A stretch of DNA of 59,798 nt from an uncultured Eggerthella sp. GTDB lineage: Bacteria; Actinomycetota; Coriobacteriia; Coriobacteriales; Eggerthellaceae. Positions 8,196 through 17,823 of the stretch are shown in pieces; within the stretch, counting starts at the first letter, position 1, and each line of letters begins with the position of its first letter. The position numbers and the translations under genes are program-made. The notes under the pieces are model-generated. The model was not told where the DNA came from, searched no databases, and saw only the letters and a list, made by a program, of their open reading frames with translations. The stretch covers positions 1 through 59,798 of the forward strand of contig CALLDI010000006.1 in assembly GCA_937998355.1 (NCBI GenBank), in the 5' to 3' direction.

Positions 8196-8234
8196 ACTGC
8201 CCGCAGGTTCGCTCGAACGAGCGCGGCGGGCAGT
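8196..8234. terminator. hairpin between metallohydrolase and DUF47 genes
   Basis: A 9-bp stem (ACTGCCCGC / GCGGGCAGT) encloses a second small stem CGCTC-GAAC-GAGCG. It lies 19 bases beyond the stop of the metallohydrolase gene, where a terminator for the glmU-to-rel operon is expected, but no U-tract follows on the minus strand. Confidence 0.45.
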
Positions 8235-8252
8235 CCCTATTGTATCGTTTCT

Positions 8253-8939
8253 CTAGCAGAAATACGCGAACACGCGACGCTGTTCGTCGCCGATCGTGGT
8301 GAGCGAATTGTGACCGGGCAACACGAGCGTATCGTTGGGCAACTGCGAGAGGCGCTTCAACGAACGCCTCATCTGCGCATCGTCGCCACCCTCGAAGTCG
8401 GTCCTGCCGATCGAGCCCGCGAAGAGCGTATCGCCCGAGATGAGCACATTGGCACGCTCGATGTATTCACCGTATTCGGAATCGAGGAACAAGCAGATGC
8501 CACCGGGCGTATGACCTGGCGTGGAGATGACCTTCCACTTCATGTTGCCGACGGTGACCGTATCGCCATCCTCGAGCAAAACGTCGACCTTGCATGAATC
8601 GACCGTGGGGCCGAACGGCGGCGTGGGTTGATCCTCGATGACCGGCGCATCGATCCTCGAAGCATAGACGGGTGCGCCCGTCACTTCGCGCAGTTCGCGC
8701 AGCGCACCGACATGGTCGCTGTGATGGTGCGTGCAGATGATGGCATCGAGCTTGCGTCCATCGAGCATCTGCAGGATGCGTGCCACATCTTCTGACGGAT
8801 CGACGACCAGCAGGTCCTTCCCGTCAGAGATGAAATACGTGTTGTTCTGGATCATTCCTAGGATGAGAAAATCGATATCGACGCACGCCCCCGTTACCTC
8901 GAAACCGTACTTTCCTCGTGTGACCTCGATCGTTGCCAT
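8253..8939 (-). CDS. MBL-fold metallo-hydrolase (glyoxalase II-like)
   Basis: A 228-residue metallo-beta-lactamase-fold hydrolase. The metal-binding motif THHHSDHVG is clear, followed by GHTPGG, a GDTLFAGSIGRTDFEGG segment and a final PGHNSLTTIG, all in the order of the glyoxalase II/YcbL group. These bind two zinc or iron ions and hydrolyse thioesters such as S-lactoylglutathione, although the true substrate of the short bacterial forms is usually unknown. It lies 44 bases after rel on the same strand, an arrangement shared with many Firmicutes, and closes the long minus-strand operon. The N-terminal strand is a few residues longer than in typical YcbL-like proteins. Confidence 0.9.
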   Translation of the reverse strand: MATIEVTRGKYGFEVTGACVDIDFLILGMIQNNTYFISDGKDLLVVDPSEDVARILQMLDGRKLDAIICTHHHSDHVGALRELREVTGAPVYASRIDAPVIEDQPTPPFGPTVDSCKVDVLLEDGDTVTVGNMKWKVISTPGHTPGGICLFLDSEYGEYIERANVLISGDTLFAGSIGRTDFEGGDDAQMRRSLKRLSQLPNDTLVLPGHNSLTTIGDEQRRVFAYFC

Positions 8940-8983
8940 GGTTACCCCTTCTTCTCCGATCCGAATGGTTGGTTTCGGATCCC

Positions 8984-11320
8984 TTATTTCGAACTTGGTG
9001 CCGCGTTGGGCATCATACGACGCGCCTCGAACACGCCCTCGACCGACTGCAGCTTGTTCAAGATGCGTCCGATCGATGAAGTATCCGCCACTTGGAACAA
9101 GAAGCGCATCTCCACCATACTATCTCGGTGCGTCGTTGACGAAACTGACAACACATTGGCACCATTCTCTGAAAAAACCTTCGCAACATCGAGCAAGAGA
9201 TTGAGGCGATCGAGCGCTTCGATGACGATCTCGACGTTGAACGTGACGTTGCCCGAAGGCGCGCTATCGGCCCAATGGACCTCGATGATGCGTTCGGGGT
9301 GGCGCTTCAGATCCTGCGCGTTCGGGCAGTCGCTGCGGTGGACCGACACGCCGCGTCCACGCGTGACGAACCCGACGATATCGTCGCCCGGAACCGGATT
9401 GCAGCAGCGCGACAGGCGCACGAGCACATCGTCGATGCCGCGCACCACGATGCCATTGTCGGCATGCGTCTCGTGCTTCTTCGGGCGCTTGACAGAAGTG
9501 AGCATGGGTGGCATCTTGCCCGTGGAAGAAGCGGACGTGCCGATGCCGGGCTTCTCCGCCTCTTCAGTGCCACGATCGACCAGGATCTTCAGCAGGCGAT
9601 TCGAGACCAGCGTGGCGTTCTCCTTGCCGCTGCCGATCTTGACGAGCATATCGTCGGCGTCCTTGAAGCCGAGCGTTTCAGCCACCTGTTTGATGGCGCG
9701 CATCGATTGCGCCGACGAGATGCCCAGGCCGTGCTTGCGCATCTCACGCGTGAGCTTATCGCGCCCTGCCTGCAGGTCGTCGCCACGGCTGATCTTCGAG
9801 AAGTAGGAACGGATCTTGGAACGTGCGGAAGGGGTCTTCACGATGTTGAGCCAGTCGCGCGAGGGGCTCGCGCTCTTTTGCGTGAGGATCTCGACGCGGT
9901 CGCCCTGTTGCAGCTGATAGCTGAGCGGGACGATCGAGCCGTTCACCTTCGCGCCGACGCAGTGATTGCCCACCTCGGTATGGATGGCATAGGCGAAATC
10001 GACCGGAGTCGAGCCGAGACGCAGTGAGAGCGCCTTGCCCTTCGGTGTGAAGACGTAGACCTCTTTCGGCGCGAGACCGGTCTTGAGCGACTTCAGGAAT
10101 TCACGCGAGTCCTTCGTCTCATCCTGCCAGTCGACCATCTCGCGCAGCCAGGCGATCTGCTTCTCCAGGTCCTTGTCACCCTTGCGACCGCTCTCCTTGT
10201 AGCGCCAGTGCGCAGCGACGCCGTATTCACTGACGCGGTGCATCTCTTCAGTGCGGATCTGCACCTCGAGCGGACGACCTGCCGGTCCGATGACCGTGGT
10301 ATGCAAGCTTTGGTACATGTTGAACTTCGGCATGGCGATGTAGTCTTTGAAGCGCCCCGGCATCGGATGCCAGAGCGTATGGACCGCACCGAGCGCGGAA
10401 TAGCAATCGGATACCGAATCGACAATGACGCGCACGGCGATGAGGTCGTAGACCTCGGAGAAGCCCTTGCCCTTCTTCGTCATCTTCTGATAGATGGAAT
10501 AGAGGTGCTTCGGACGACCCATGATACGCGCCTCGACGCCGATCTTGGACATCTCGCCCTTGATGATGTCGATGACGTTCTGAAGATACTCTTCACGTTC
10601 GTGACGCGTTTCGCTGACCATGCGCGAAACGAGCTTGAACTTGTTGGGCTCGAGGTAGAAGAACGCCAGGTCTTCGAGCTCCCACTTGATGGAGCTGATA
10701 CCGAGGCGATGCGCAATGGGAGCGTAGATATCGCGCGTCTCACGCGATTTGAAGATGCGACGATCCTCGCGCAGCGCGGAGAGCGTGCGCATGTTATGCA
10801 AGCGGTCGGCCAGCTTGATGACGATGACGCGAATGTCGCGATTCATGGCCACCAGCATCTTGCGGAAGGTCTGAGCCTGCTCGTCGTTCAAGTCTTCGAC
10901 CTCGATCTTCGAGATCTTGGTGACACCGTCCACCAGTTCGGCGATCTGCGGGCTGAAAGTATCCGCCACTTGCTCTTTCGTGGTCGAAGAGTCTTCCACG
11001 GTATCGTGCAAGAGCGCCGCGCACAGCGTCTCGACATCCATGCGCAGATCGGCCAGGATGATGGCCACCTCGACTGGATGGATGACGAAAGGCTCGCCCG
11101 ACTTGCGACACTGCCCCTTGTGCGCCTCGCGCGCGAACTCGAAGGCGCGCGTCAGCAGTTCCTGATCCTCTTCACCCAAGTATCCCGCGGTCATCTCGAG
11201 CAGCACTGCGAAACGCTCCTCCGCCGACACGCCCGTAGGCGCAGCGGTGGCAGCGGCGATGAGCGGATCGATCGAAGGAGTGAGGTTCGACAGCTTCTGA
11301 GATGCGTGCTTATGAGGCAT
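8984..11320 (-). CDS. rel: bifunctional (p)ppGpp synthetase/hydrolase
   Basis: A long Rel/SpoT homologue of 778 residues that makes and degrades the alarmones ppGpp and pppGpp in the stringent response. Domains in order are: an HD hydrolase (ALLHDTVED and KLADRLHNMRTL, both intact); a synthetase with RFKDYIAMPKFN, YQSLHTTV and the catalytic EVQIRT; a TGS domain beginning VYVFTPKGKALSL; a zinc-finger/conserved-cysteine region (LSRCCNPVPGD, HRSDCPN); and a C-terminal ACT domain. Both active sites look functional. The start at 11320 overlaps the end of recJ by 11 bases and has AGGG eight bases upstream. The alternative ATG at 11326 would place it too close. Overlap suggests translational coupling to recJ. 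Confidence 0.95.
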   Translation of the reverse strand: MPHKHASQKLSNLTPSIDPLIAAATAAPTGVSAEERFAVLLEMTAGYLGEEDQELLTRAFEFAREAHKGQCRKSGEPFVIHPVEVAIILADLRMDVETLCAALLHDTVEDSSTTKEQVADTFSPQIAELVDGVTKISKIEVEDLNDEQAQTFRKMLVAMNRDIRVIVIKLADRLHNMRTLSALREDRRIFKSRETRDIYAPIAHRLGISSIKWELEDLAFFYLEPNKFKLVSRMVSETRHEREEYLQNVIDIIKGEMSKIGVEARIMGRPKHLYSIYQKMTKKGKGFSEVYDLIAVRVIVDSVSDCYSALGAVHTLWHPMPGRFKDYIAMPKFNMYQSLHTTVIGPAGRPLEVQIRTEEMHRVSEYGVAAHWRYKESGRKGDKDLEKQIAWLREMVDWQDETKDSREFLKSLKTGLAPKEVYVFTPKGKALSLRLGSTPVDFAYAIHTEVGNHCVGAKVNGSIVPLSYQLQQGDRVEILTQKSASPSRDWLNIVKTPSARSKIRSYFSKISRGDDLQAGRDKLTREMRKHGLGISSAQSMRAIKQVAETLGFKDADDMLVKIGSGKENATLVSNRLLKILVDRGTEEAEKPGIGTSASSTGKMPPMLTSVKRPKKHETHADNGIVVRGIDDVLVRLSRCCNPVPGDDIVGFVTRGRGVSVHRSDCPNAQDLKRHPERIIEVHWADSAPSGNVTFNVEIVIEALDRLNLLLDVAKVFSENGANVLSVSSTTHRDSMVEMRFLFQVADTSSIGRILNKLQSVEGVFEARRMMPNAAPSSK

Positions 11321-14300
11321 CGGCATGACCCTCTTTCTTGTTTCGTGGCAGAAGCGGCTTCTGGATGCGCCGCTCGAGTTCATCGGCGGACTGCTTCATG
11401 ACCCAATCTTCGAATCGCGAGAACGAGGCGATCTCGTCCATACCCTCTTGATAACGAACGCTCTCGACCAGATCGACCTTACCTTCATAGTCTACGACAT
11501 GCAGGTAGTAGCGCGTGACATCATTCGCCTGTTCGGTACGCGTTTTCACGAGTCCAAGCTCTTCGAAGACCGCGATGCCCGAACGCGTCTGACTGATGGA
11601 GATGGTGAACGTCGGGAACAGCGACGTGGCGCTCTTCGCGAGCGCATCGAAGGCGAAAGCGTAGAATTCCTCGGCGCTCTGACGTTGCTGGCGACGCAAT
11701 TCGCGATAGATCTGCGCCATGTTGTCGTGCGAGGGCGTGACATCGTAGAGGATGGATTGATTGATCGACCCGTCGCCCTTGCCGAAGAGCAGATGGATGT
11801 AGGCATCTTCGCCATCGCGACCCGCGCGGCCGCTCATCTGGTTGAATTCGACCTCCGAGAAGGGCATATGATAGAGCACCACATGGCGAACGTGCGGCAA
11901 GTCGATGCCTTCGCCGAACGCGGACGTGGCGATGAGCACGCGCAGCTGGTCACTGCGGAACAACTCTTCGATCTGCGTGCGCTCTTCGCGCGTGAGCCCT
12001 GCATTGTAGAAGCCGATCTGCGGTGCCAGATGCGGCAGCAGTTCGCGCAGACGCTTGGTGAGCATGAGGGTCTCCATGCGCGAGTTCACGTACACGATGG
12101 TCTTCTCGCCTTGCGCGACGATACTGGCAAGATAGAGATCCTTCTTACGGATGTTGCGCTTGTCGTCCAGGTGCAGGTTCGCACGCGTCGCTTCGTCGGT
12201 GATGAAGACATCGACCGGCAGCGAGGCGATGAGCGTATCGGCGATGGCATCATTAGCTGTCGCAGTGAGCGCGAGCACCTGCGGATGACCCAGCGTCGCC
12301 AAGGAATCGCTGATGTGCTTATAGGCCACGCGGAAATCTTCGCGCGCGAGCCCGACATGATGAGCTTCATCGATGGTCACGAAGCCGACGTTAGCACGCG
12401 ACGCGAGTTCGGAAGCGTGGCATCCGAGGTATTCGGGCGTGGTGAGGATGATGTCCGCGCTGCCCGATTCGAGCGCACGCGCCACTTCGAGGCGCTCTTC
12501 AGGAGTGGATGCGCCGGTAAGCACATGGACCGAGATACCGAACGGCGCGACGGCACGACGCAGGTTGAAGGCCTGATCGGCGATGAGCGCACGCAGCGGA
12601 TAGAGGAAGATGCTCTGCTCGTGCTTCTTCAGCGCGAGCTCGATAGCGTAAAGATGGAAGATGATGGACTTGCCGCGCCCCGTGCCCATGAGCGTGAAGA
12701 CCGAATCTCCCGCATCCAAACACTCGAGCGTGCGCTCTTGCGCTTCGTGGAGCTTGCCTTCCCCTAGGAACGCTTCGACCAGACGCGCGCGCAGCAGCTG
12801 CGGATCGGTGCGCGCGAGCTTCTCCCACTCCTCACGACGTGCTGCTTCGTCGGTAGCGCTCGCGCTCTTCGGACGCTGCGCGGTCTGCCCCGCTTCAGCT
12901 TGGCGCGCATAGCGCTCGATAAGATCGCGTATGAAAGCGGAACATGCTTCATCGCAGCAGCACCCGTCCACCTCAGCGATGGGTTCGAGCTCATCGACCA
13001 CCGCCTTCACAGTGCGATAGTTCTTCCAGGTATCGATCTGCACGCGGAAGACCGCGTTCACGATGGTCTTGCACGAGACGAGCTCCTGGATGTTCGCGCA
13101 GTGGAACATGATCGAGGAGACGCTGTCGACACCATCGGAGAGCGTCGCAGAAAGATGGTCCTTGTTCGCGCCTACCGCTTTGGCTTGCACGAGGAAGACA
13201 CCGGCTGCAAGGTAGTGCGGCACGGGATTCTCTTGCCCGAAGGGTGCCAGCAGATCGAGCTTGGCCACGTTATCGAGCGTGAGCTCCGCCAGATCGACGA
13301 GCGCATCAGCTTCCACCTTCGGCTCGAACGAGCTTGCGGGAAGCGCGTCCATGTAGGCGCACAGCGCACGATAGAATTCATCGAGATTCTCTTCAGGCAG
13401 CGTAACGCCCACCGCTGCTTCATGGCCGCCATAGCGCGTGAGCAGATGCTTGCACGATTCGACCGCCTTGAACAGGTTGACATCGCCCACGCTCCTGCCG
13501 GAACCACGGGCCTGCCCATCCTCGATCGTAAAGAGCAGCGAAGGAACATGATATGTCCCGACCAGGCGCGATGCAACGATACCCTTCACGCCTTCGTGCC
13601 AACCTTCACCCGAGACGACGAGCGCGCGCTGACCACGATAGATGCGAGCCGCCTGCTCTTGTGCGACCGCAGAGAGCTCCGATTCGATCTGACGGCGGCG
13701 GTCGTTGTTGCTCTCGAGCTGAGCTGAAAGATCGACGCACTGCGCTGGATCGTCGCACATCAGCAGATCGAGCGCGAGCTGGGCATTGCCCATCCTGCCC
13801 GCCGCATTCAGGCGCGGCACGAGCGTGAAGCCTAGATTGACCGACGTGAGCGTGCCGGGCGCGATGCCCGCTTGCGCCATGAGCGCTTCGATGCAGGGAC
13901 GTGGCTGATCGTTGAGCATCTGAAGGCCGCACGATACGAGCGCGCGATTCTCCGCCACCATCGGCATGAGATCGGCCACGGTACCCAACGTTGCGAAGTC
14001 CACGAGCGAGCGCCACAGATGGGGCTTACCCAACCGCGAGCCGACCGCTTGGATGACCTTCAGTGCCACGCCCGCACCTGCCAGGATGGCACTGGGGTTA
14101 TCGGAACATTTCGGATCGACGAGCGCAACATCGACCGGCACTAGCTCGGCTGGCTCATGATGGTCGGTGATGATGACCTCGATACCGCATTCACGCAAGT
14201 GATCGACCTCGACGCGCGCGGCGATGCCGTTGTCGACCGTGATGACCAGATCCGGTTCGTAGGTGAGCACGCGTTCGATGGCCGCATGCGAAAGTCCGTA

Positions 14301-14660
14301 ACCTTCTTCGAAGCGCAGCGGGATGAACGGGATGACCTCGGTGCCGAAGGCACGCAGACCGCGCGTCATGATGGTGGTGGCAGAGATGCCATCCAGGTCG
14401 AAATCGCCGAAGACCAGAATTCGCTTGCGGGACTTGATGGCAGCGACCAGCTGATCAACGACAGCATCCATGCCCTCGATCCCATACGGATCGAGCCAAT
14501 CGCGCTCGAGCGAAGGGTGCAAGAAGCGCTCGATGGCGTCGTCAGAGACCAGCCCCCGCGAAGCGAGCGTCGCAGCTATGAAATTCGGAAGGTCGAACGC
14601 GCGAGCGATATGCTGAACGTGAGCCTGCTCGACCGGCTTGACCTGAATACGCGCTGACAT
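11310..14660 (-). CDS. recJ: RecJ exonuclease fused to a RecQ-like DEAH helicase
   Basis: A 1,116-residue fusion. Residues 1 to about 570 are RecJ, the 5'-3' single-strand DNA exonuclease of recombination and mismatch repair. It shows VFGDFDLDG, VITVDNG, the DHH motif (ITDHHEP, near 165) and the DHHA1-type EGWHEGVKGIVASRL. After a Cys-bearing linker (EVDGCCCDEAC) and an Ala/Arg-rich stretch comes a superfamily 2 helicase. It has Walker A GTGRGKS (near 657), the DEAH box TIDEAHH (near 762), LALTATAN and motif VI QMSGRAGRDG (near 941). The helicase resembles RecQ, the usual partner of RecJ in end resection. Both halves keep their key motifs and there is no frameshift. RecJ alone is normally 550-800 residues. 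Confidence 0.9.
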   Translation of the reverse strand: MSARIQVKPVEQAHVQHIARAFDLPNFIAATLASRGLVSDDAIERFLHPSLERDWLDPYGIEGMDAVVDQLVAAIKSRKRILVFGDFDLDGISATTIMTRGLRAFGTEVIPFIPLRFEEGYGLSHAAIERVLTYEPDLVITVDNGIAARVEVDHLRECGIEVIITDHHEPAELVPVDVALVDPKCSDNPSAILAGAGVALKVIQAVGSRLGKPHLWRSLVDFATLGTVADLMPMVAENRALVSCGLQMLNDQPRPCIEALMAQAGIAPGTLTSVNLGFTLVPRLNAAGRMGNAQLALDLLMCDDPAQCVDLSAQLESNNDRRRQIESELSAVAQEQAARIYRGQRALVVSGEGWHEGVKGIVASRLVGTYHVPSLLFTIEDGQARGSGRSVGDVNLFKAVESCKHLLTRYGGHEAAVGVTLPEENLDEFYRALCAYMDALPASSFEPKVEADALVDLAELTLDNVAKLDLLAPFGQENPVPHYLAAGVFLVQAKAVGANKDHLSATLSDGVDSVSSIMFHCANIQELVSCKTIVNAVFRVQIDTWKNYRTVKAVVDELEPIAEVDGCCCDEACSAFIRDLIERYARQAEAGQTAQRPKSASATDEAARREEWEKLARTDPQLLRARLVEAFLGEGKLHEAQERTLECLDAGDSVFTLMGTGRGKSIIFHLYAIELALKKHEQSIFLYPLRALIADQAFNLRRAVAPFGISVHVLTGASTPEERLEVARALESGSADIILTTPEYLGCHASELASRANVGFVTIDEAHHVGLAREDFRVAYKHISDSLATLGHPQVLALTATANDAIADTLIASLPVDVFITDEATRANLHLDDKRNIRKKDLYLASIVAQGEKTIVYVNSRMETLMLTKRLRELLPHLAPQIGFYNAGLTREERTQIEELFRSDQLRVLIATSAFGEGIDLPHVRHVVLYHMPFSEVEFNQMSGRAGRDGEDAYIHLLFGKGDGSINQSILYDVTPSHDNMAQIYRELRRQQRQSAEEFYAFAFDALAKSATSLFPTFTISISQTRSGIAVFEELGLVKTRTEQANDVTRYYLHVVDYEGKVDLVESVRYQEGMDEIASFSRFEDWVMKQSADELERRIQKPLLPRNKKEGHADAS

Positions 14661-14729
14661 TGGATACCTACCATTTACTCATATTGTTCGATGGTTATTT
14701 TCGCATATCGAGGCGCGTTTGCCGAGTGG

Positions 14730-15296
14730 TTAATTGAAGGTGTTCTGTGTTTTCGCAAGCCCGTTCTGGATGAGAGAGACGCACGCCTCCGAGGCACGCT
14801 GGCAGCCCTGCTCGAAATCTTCGAGCGCCTCCTTTTTCGGACGTGCCAACACGAAGTCGACCACGGGCATCTTCCCGGGAGGTCTGCCGATGCCGACACG
14901 CACGCGGTTGAAATCACGCGAGCCGGTCTTGTCGATGATGGAGCGCAGCCCGTTATGCCCGGCATGGCCGCCGCCCTGCTTCACGCGGATGCTACCTGGA
15001 TCGAGATCGAGATCGTCGTGAATGACGATGACATCTTCAGGCTTCAGCCCGTATTCTTTCATGAGCTTGGAGACCGGACCGCCCGAGAGGTTCATGAAAC
15101 TTTGCGGTTTGGCGAGCACGATCTCTTCCCCGCCAAGCGCTGCAGGCTTCACTTCAGCGACGAACGCGCCGCACTTGTTCTTCCAATAGGTGGCACCCCA
15201 CGCTTCTCCTAGTAGATCGATCGTGTCGAAACCAGCATTGTGACGCGTGTGGGCGTACTCGTCCCCTGGGTTGCCGAGTCCAACGATGAGACGCAT
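14730..15296 (-). CDS. pth: peptidyl-tRNA hydrolase
   Basis: A 188-residue Pth that releases peptides from peptidyl-tRNAs dropped by ribosomes. The family start MRLIVGLGNPGDEYAHTRHN holds the catalytic His and Asn, and PQSFMNLSGGPV, VIHDDLDLDPG and GGHAGHNGLRSI follow in the usual order and spacing. It starts two bases after the prs stop, so it is co-translated with prs in the glmU-prs-pth arrangement common in Gram-positive bacteria. Length is typical. Confidence 0.97.
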   Translation of the reverse strand: MRLIVGLGNPGDEYAHTRHNAGFDTIDLLGEAWGATYWKNKCGAFVAEVKPAALGGEEIVLAKPQSFMNLSGGPVSKLMKEYGLKPEDVIVIHDDLDLDPGSIRVKQGGGHAGHNGLRSIIDKTGSRDFNRVRVGIGRPPGKMPVVDFVLARPKKEALEDFEQGCQRASEACVSLIQNGLAKTQNTFN

Positions 15297-15298
15297 GA

Positions 15299-16273
15299 CT
15301 AGAGCGCGAAATCCGGGTCGAACAATTCGGAGATGGAGCCGTTCGAGAAGACCGCATTGATGGCATGCGCGAACAGCGGCGCTACGGAAACCACCTTGAT
15401 CTTGCCCTTTTGCAGCTCTTCTTCAGGGATCGGGATCGTGTTGCACACGACCACTTCTTCGATGTCGGGATCGTGAAGTCGCTCGAACGCTGGGCCGGAA
15501 AGAATGGGATGCGTCGCGGTGACATAGATCTTCTCGGCACCGTTGGCCTTCAGCGATTTGACCGCGCCGATGACCGAGCCTGCCGTGTCGATCATGTCGT
15601 CGTTCAAGATGCAGGTCTTGCCCTTCACGTCACCGATGAGCGCCGTGATCTCGGCAGCGTTGTGCTTCGGGCGTTCCTTGTGCATGATCGCGATGCTGGC
15701 GTTCGTAAGGTCCGCGAGCTTCTTCGCGGCCTTCGCACGACCCAGATCGGGGCTCACGACGCACAGACGCTCGGAATCGAGCTCTTTCTTGTTGAAGTAA
15801 TCGGCGATGGTCCACAGGGCCGTGATGTGGTTGACCGGAATGTCGAAGAAGCCCTGGATCTGACCTTGGTGCAGGTCGATGGTGATGATACGATCGACGC
15901 CTGCCGCAGTGAGCATGTTCGCCACGAGCTTCGCCGTGATAGGTTCGCGCGCGGAAGCCTTGCGGTCCTGGCGCGAATAACCATAATGCGTGATGACCGC
16001 AGTGACAGTACGAGCTGAAGCACGATTCGCCGCGTCGGCCATGATGAGCAATTCCATGAGCGCGTCGTTGACCGATTCACCTGCGACGGACTGGATCAAG
16101 AACACGTCCGCACCGCGAATGCTCGAGTTGTAACGCGCGTAGATCTCGCCGTTGGCGAACTTCTCGAGATGGACATCGCCCAACTCGATACCAAGGGCTT
16201 TCGCGATCTCGTCAGCCAATTGCGGATGCGCAGAACCGGAGAAGACCGCCATCGTTTTCGTCATATTGCTCAT
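15299..16273 (-). CDS. prs: ribose-phosphate pyrophosphokinase
   Basis: A 324-residue PRPP synthetase that makes 5-phosphoribosyl 1-diphosphate from ribose 5-phosphate and ATP for nucleotide, His and Trp synthesis. It has the FSGSAHPQLADEIAKALG opening, the TAVITHYGYSRQDRKASARE flexible-loop segment and the PRPP-binding region NDDMIDTAGSV. Length matches the class I enzyme. It lies between glmU and pth on the same strand. Two ATGs (16273 and 16264) are possible starts, and neither has a strong ribosome-binding site. Confidence 0.96.
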   Translation of the reverse strand: MSNMTKTMAVFSGSAHPQLADEIAKALGIELGDVHLEKFANGEIYARYNSSIRGADVFLIQSVAGESVNDALMELLIMADAANRASARTVTAVITHYGYSRQDRKASAREPITAKLVANMLTAAGVDRIITIDLHQGQIQGFFDIPVNHITALWTIADYFNKKELDSERLCVVSPDLGRAKAAKKLADLTNASIAIMHKERPKHNAAEITALIGDVKGKTCILNDDMIDTAGSVIGAVKSLKANGAEKIYVTATHPILSGPAFERLHDPDIEEVVVCNTIPIPEEELQKGKIKVVSVAPLFAHAINAVFSNGSISELFDPDFAL

Positions 16274-16363
16274 GGATTCATCGCTTTCTCGATCGAAGAC
16301 TCACACCGACTCTATTCTAGTCAAAAACGACAACGAACGAGCCCCAAACCACCGAGCGGCAGA

Positions 16364-17731
16364 CTATTCGCCTGCCTTTTTCTTCTTGTTCCATCCTTCG
16401 ATCTCGGTTTGACGCGCGCGGCCAAGGCCGAGCGCCCCTTCGGAGACATCCTTCGTGATGACCGAACCCGCACCGATCAGGGAATCCGCACCGACGTTGA
16501 CCGGGGCGACCAGCATGACATCACTGCCGACGAACGCGCGATCGCCGATGGTGGTAGGCCACTTCTTCTCACCGTCGTAATTGCAGGTGATGGTGCCCGC
16601 GCCCAGATTCACATCGACACCGATGGTCGCATCGCCCACATATGAGAGATGAGGAACCTTCGAATCCTTGCCGATGGTGGATTTCTTGATCTCGACGTGC
16701 GTGCCCGCCTTCGCGCCTTCGCAAAGATGCGTTTCGGGACGCAGATACGCGCGCGGACCGCACGTCGCGCCATCGTCGATGCGCGACTGGAGCGCGATGG
16801 TCTCTTCGAGCGTGCAGCCATCGCCTACAGTGGTATCTTCAAGACGAGAATTCGGGCCGATGATGCAATCGCTGCCGACGCGCGTGGTGCCGAACAGGAA
16901 GGACATGGGCAAGATCTCGGTATCGGGTGCGATGGCGACATCGGGGCCGATCCATGTAGCGCTCGGATCCATGATGGTGACACCGTTCTCCATATGATGG
17001 TCGTTGATGCGCCGCTGCAAGCACGCGGTGGCTTCAGCCAGCTGCTTGCGCGAATTGACGCCCAGGCATTCGGTCGGATCGTCGGTCACGAGCGCCACGA
17101 CCGTCTTGCCCGCTTCATAGGCGAGACCCAGAACATCAGTAAGATAGTATTCGCCTTGCGCGTTCTCGGTCGAAACACGATCCAGGGCTTCGAAGAGAAA
17201 TTCCTTATCGAAGCAATAGAATCCCGAATTGCATTCGGTGATGAGCAGCTGATCATCCGAGCAATCCTTATGCTCGACGATCGCACATACGACATCTTCT
17301 GCGTCTCGGACGATACGTCCATAGCCGAACGGATCCTCGACCTGCATGGTCAACACGACCACTGCCGCATCCTGCTGCTGTTGCAGCTCAACCAAGCGTT
17401 CGATGGTAGCAGGACGAATGAGCGGTGAATCACCCGTCAGCACGACCACCGACCCCGCTCCCGAGCCGAGCGCTTCGTGTGCGCTCTTCACTGCATGCGC
17501 AGTTCCCAACTGCTCTGCTTGAACGACGATGTTCGTGTCCTCGACCAACGGCTCTACTCGATCGCGACCGTTACCGACCACGGTCGTGACCGCATCGATA
17601 CCAGCAGCATGCGCCGCATCGACCACCCAACGAACGAGCGGCTTCTTCAGGATCTCGTGCGCGACCTTTGGCTTCGAAGATTTCATGCGCGTGCCTGCGC
17701 CTGCGGCAAGAATGAGAGCTGATGCTTCCAT
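16364..17731 (-). CDS. glmU: bifunctional UDP-GlcNAc pyrophosphorylase / GlcN-1-P acetyltransferase
   Basis: A 455-residue GlmU that makes UDP-GlcNAc, the precursor for peptidoglycan. The N-terminal uridylyltransferase domain shows LILAAGAGTRMKSSKPK and LTGDSPLI. The C-terminal left-handed beta-helix acetyltransferase has hexapeptide repeats and the family segments GPRAYLRPET, GTHVEIKKSTIG and NLGAGTITCNYDGEKKW. The start at 17731 follows AGGGA; eight upstream codons of open frame are not used. It heads the operon glmU-prs-pth-recJ-rel, and the partner enzyme glmM is at 34015. Confidence 0.96.
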   Translation of the reverse strand: MEASALILAAGAGTRMKSSKPKVAHEILKKPLVRWVVDAAHAAGIDAVTTVVGNGRDRVEPLVEDTNIVVQAEQLGTAHAVKSAHEALGSGAGSVVVLTGDSPLIRPATIERLVELQQQQDAAVVVLTMQVEDPFGYGRIVRDAEDVVCAIVEHKDCSDDQLLITECNSGFYCFDKEFLFEALDRVSTENAQGEYYLTDVLGLAYEAGKTVVALVTDDPTECLGVNSRKQLAEATACLQRRINDHHMENGVTIMDPSATWIGPDVAIAPDTEILPMSFLFGTTRVGSDCIIGPNSRLEDTTVGDGCTLEETIALQSRIDDGATCGPRAYLRPETHLCEGAKAGTHVEIKKSTIGKDSKVPHLSYVGDATIGVDVNLGAGTITCNYDGEKKWPTTIGDRAFVGSDVMLVAPVNVGADSLIGAGSVITKDVSEGALGLGRARQTEIEGWNKKKKAGE

Positions 17732-17762
17732 GAGTCCCTTTCGGTCGACGATCACTATCGTC

Positions 17763-17791
17763 AGTATAGCAGGATAATCAGGGCGTTTCAG
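17763..17791 (-). promoter_or_regulatory. promoter of the glmU operon
   Basis: On the minus strand, CTGAAA (17786-17791) is followed after 17 bases by TATACT (17763-17768). TG in front of it gives an extended -10, about 30 bases before the glmU start. Confidence 0.6.
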
Positions 17792-17823
17792 CGTCTCTTG
17801 AGAGCCGAGGAAAAGAGAGGATG

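Noticed and set aside
8196..8234. The hairpin after the metallohydrolase as a further copy of the structured element family
   Set aside because: It has none of the conserved linkers and only two small stems, so it is treated as a local hairpin.
14700..14760. A tRNA-like D-arm string (TTTGCCGAGTGGTTAATTGA) at the end of pth
   Set aside because: Part of it is the pth 3' end and stop codon. No acceptor, anticodon or T arm can be drawn around it, so it is not a tRNA or a clear att remnant.
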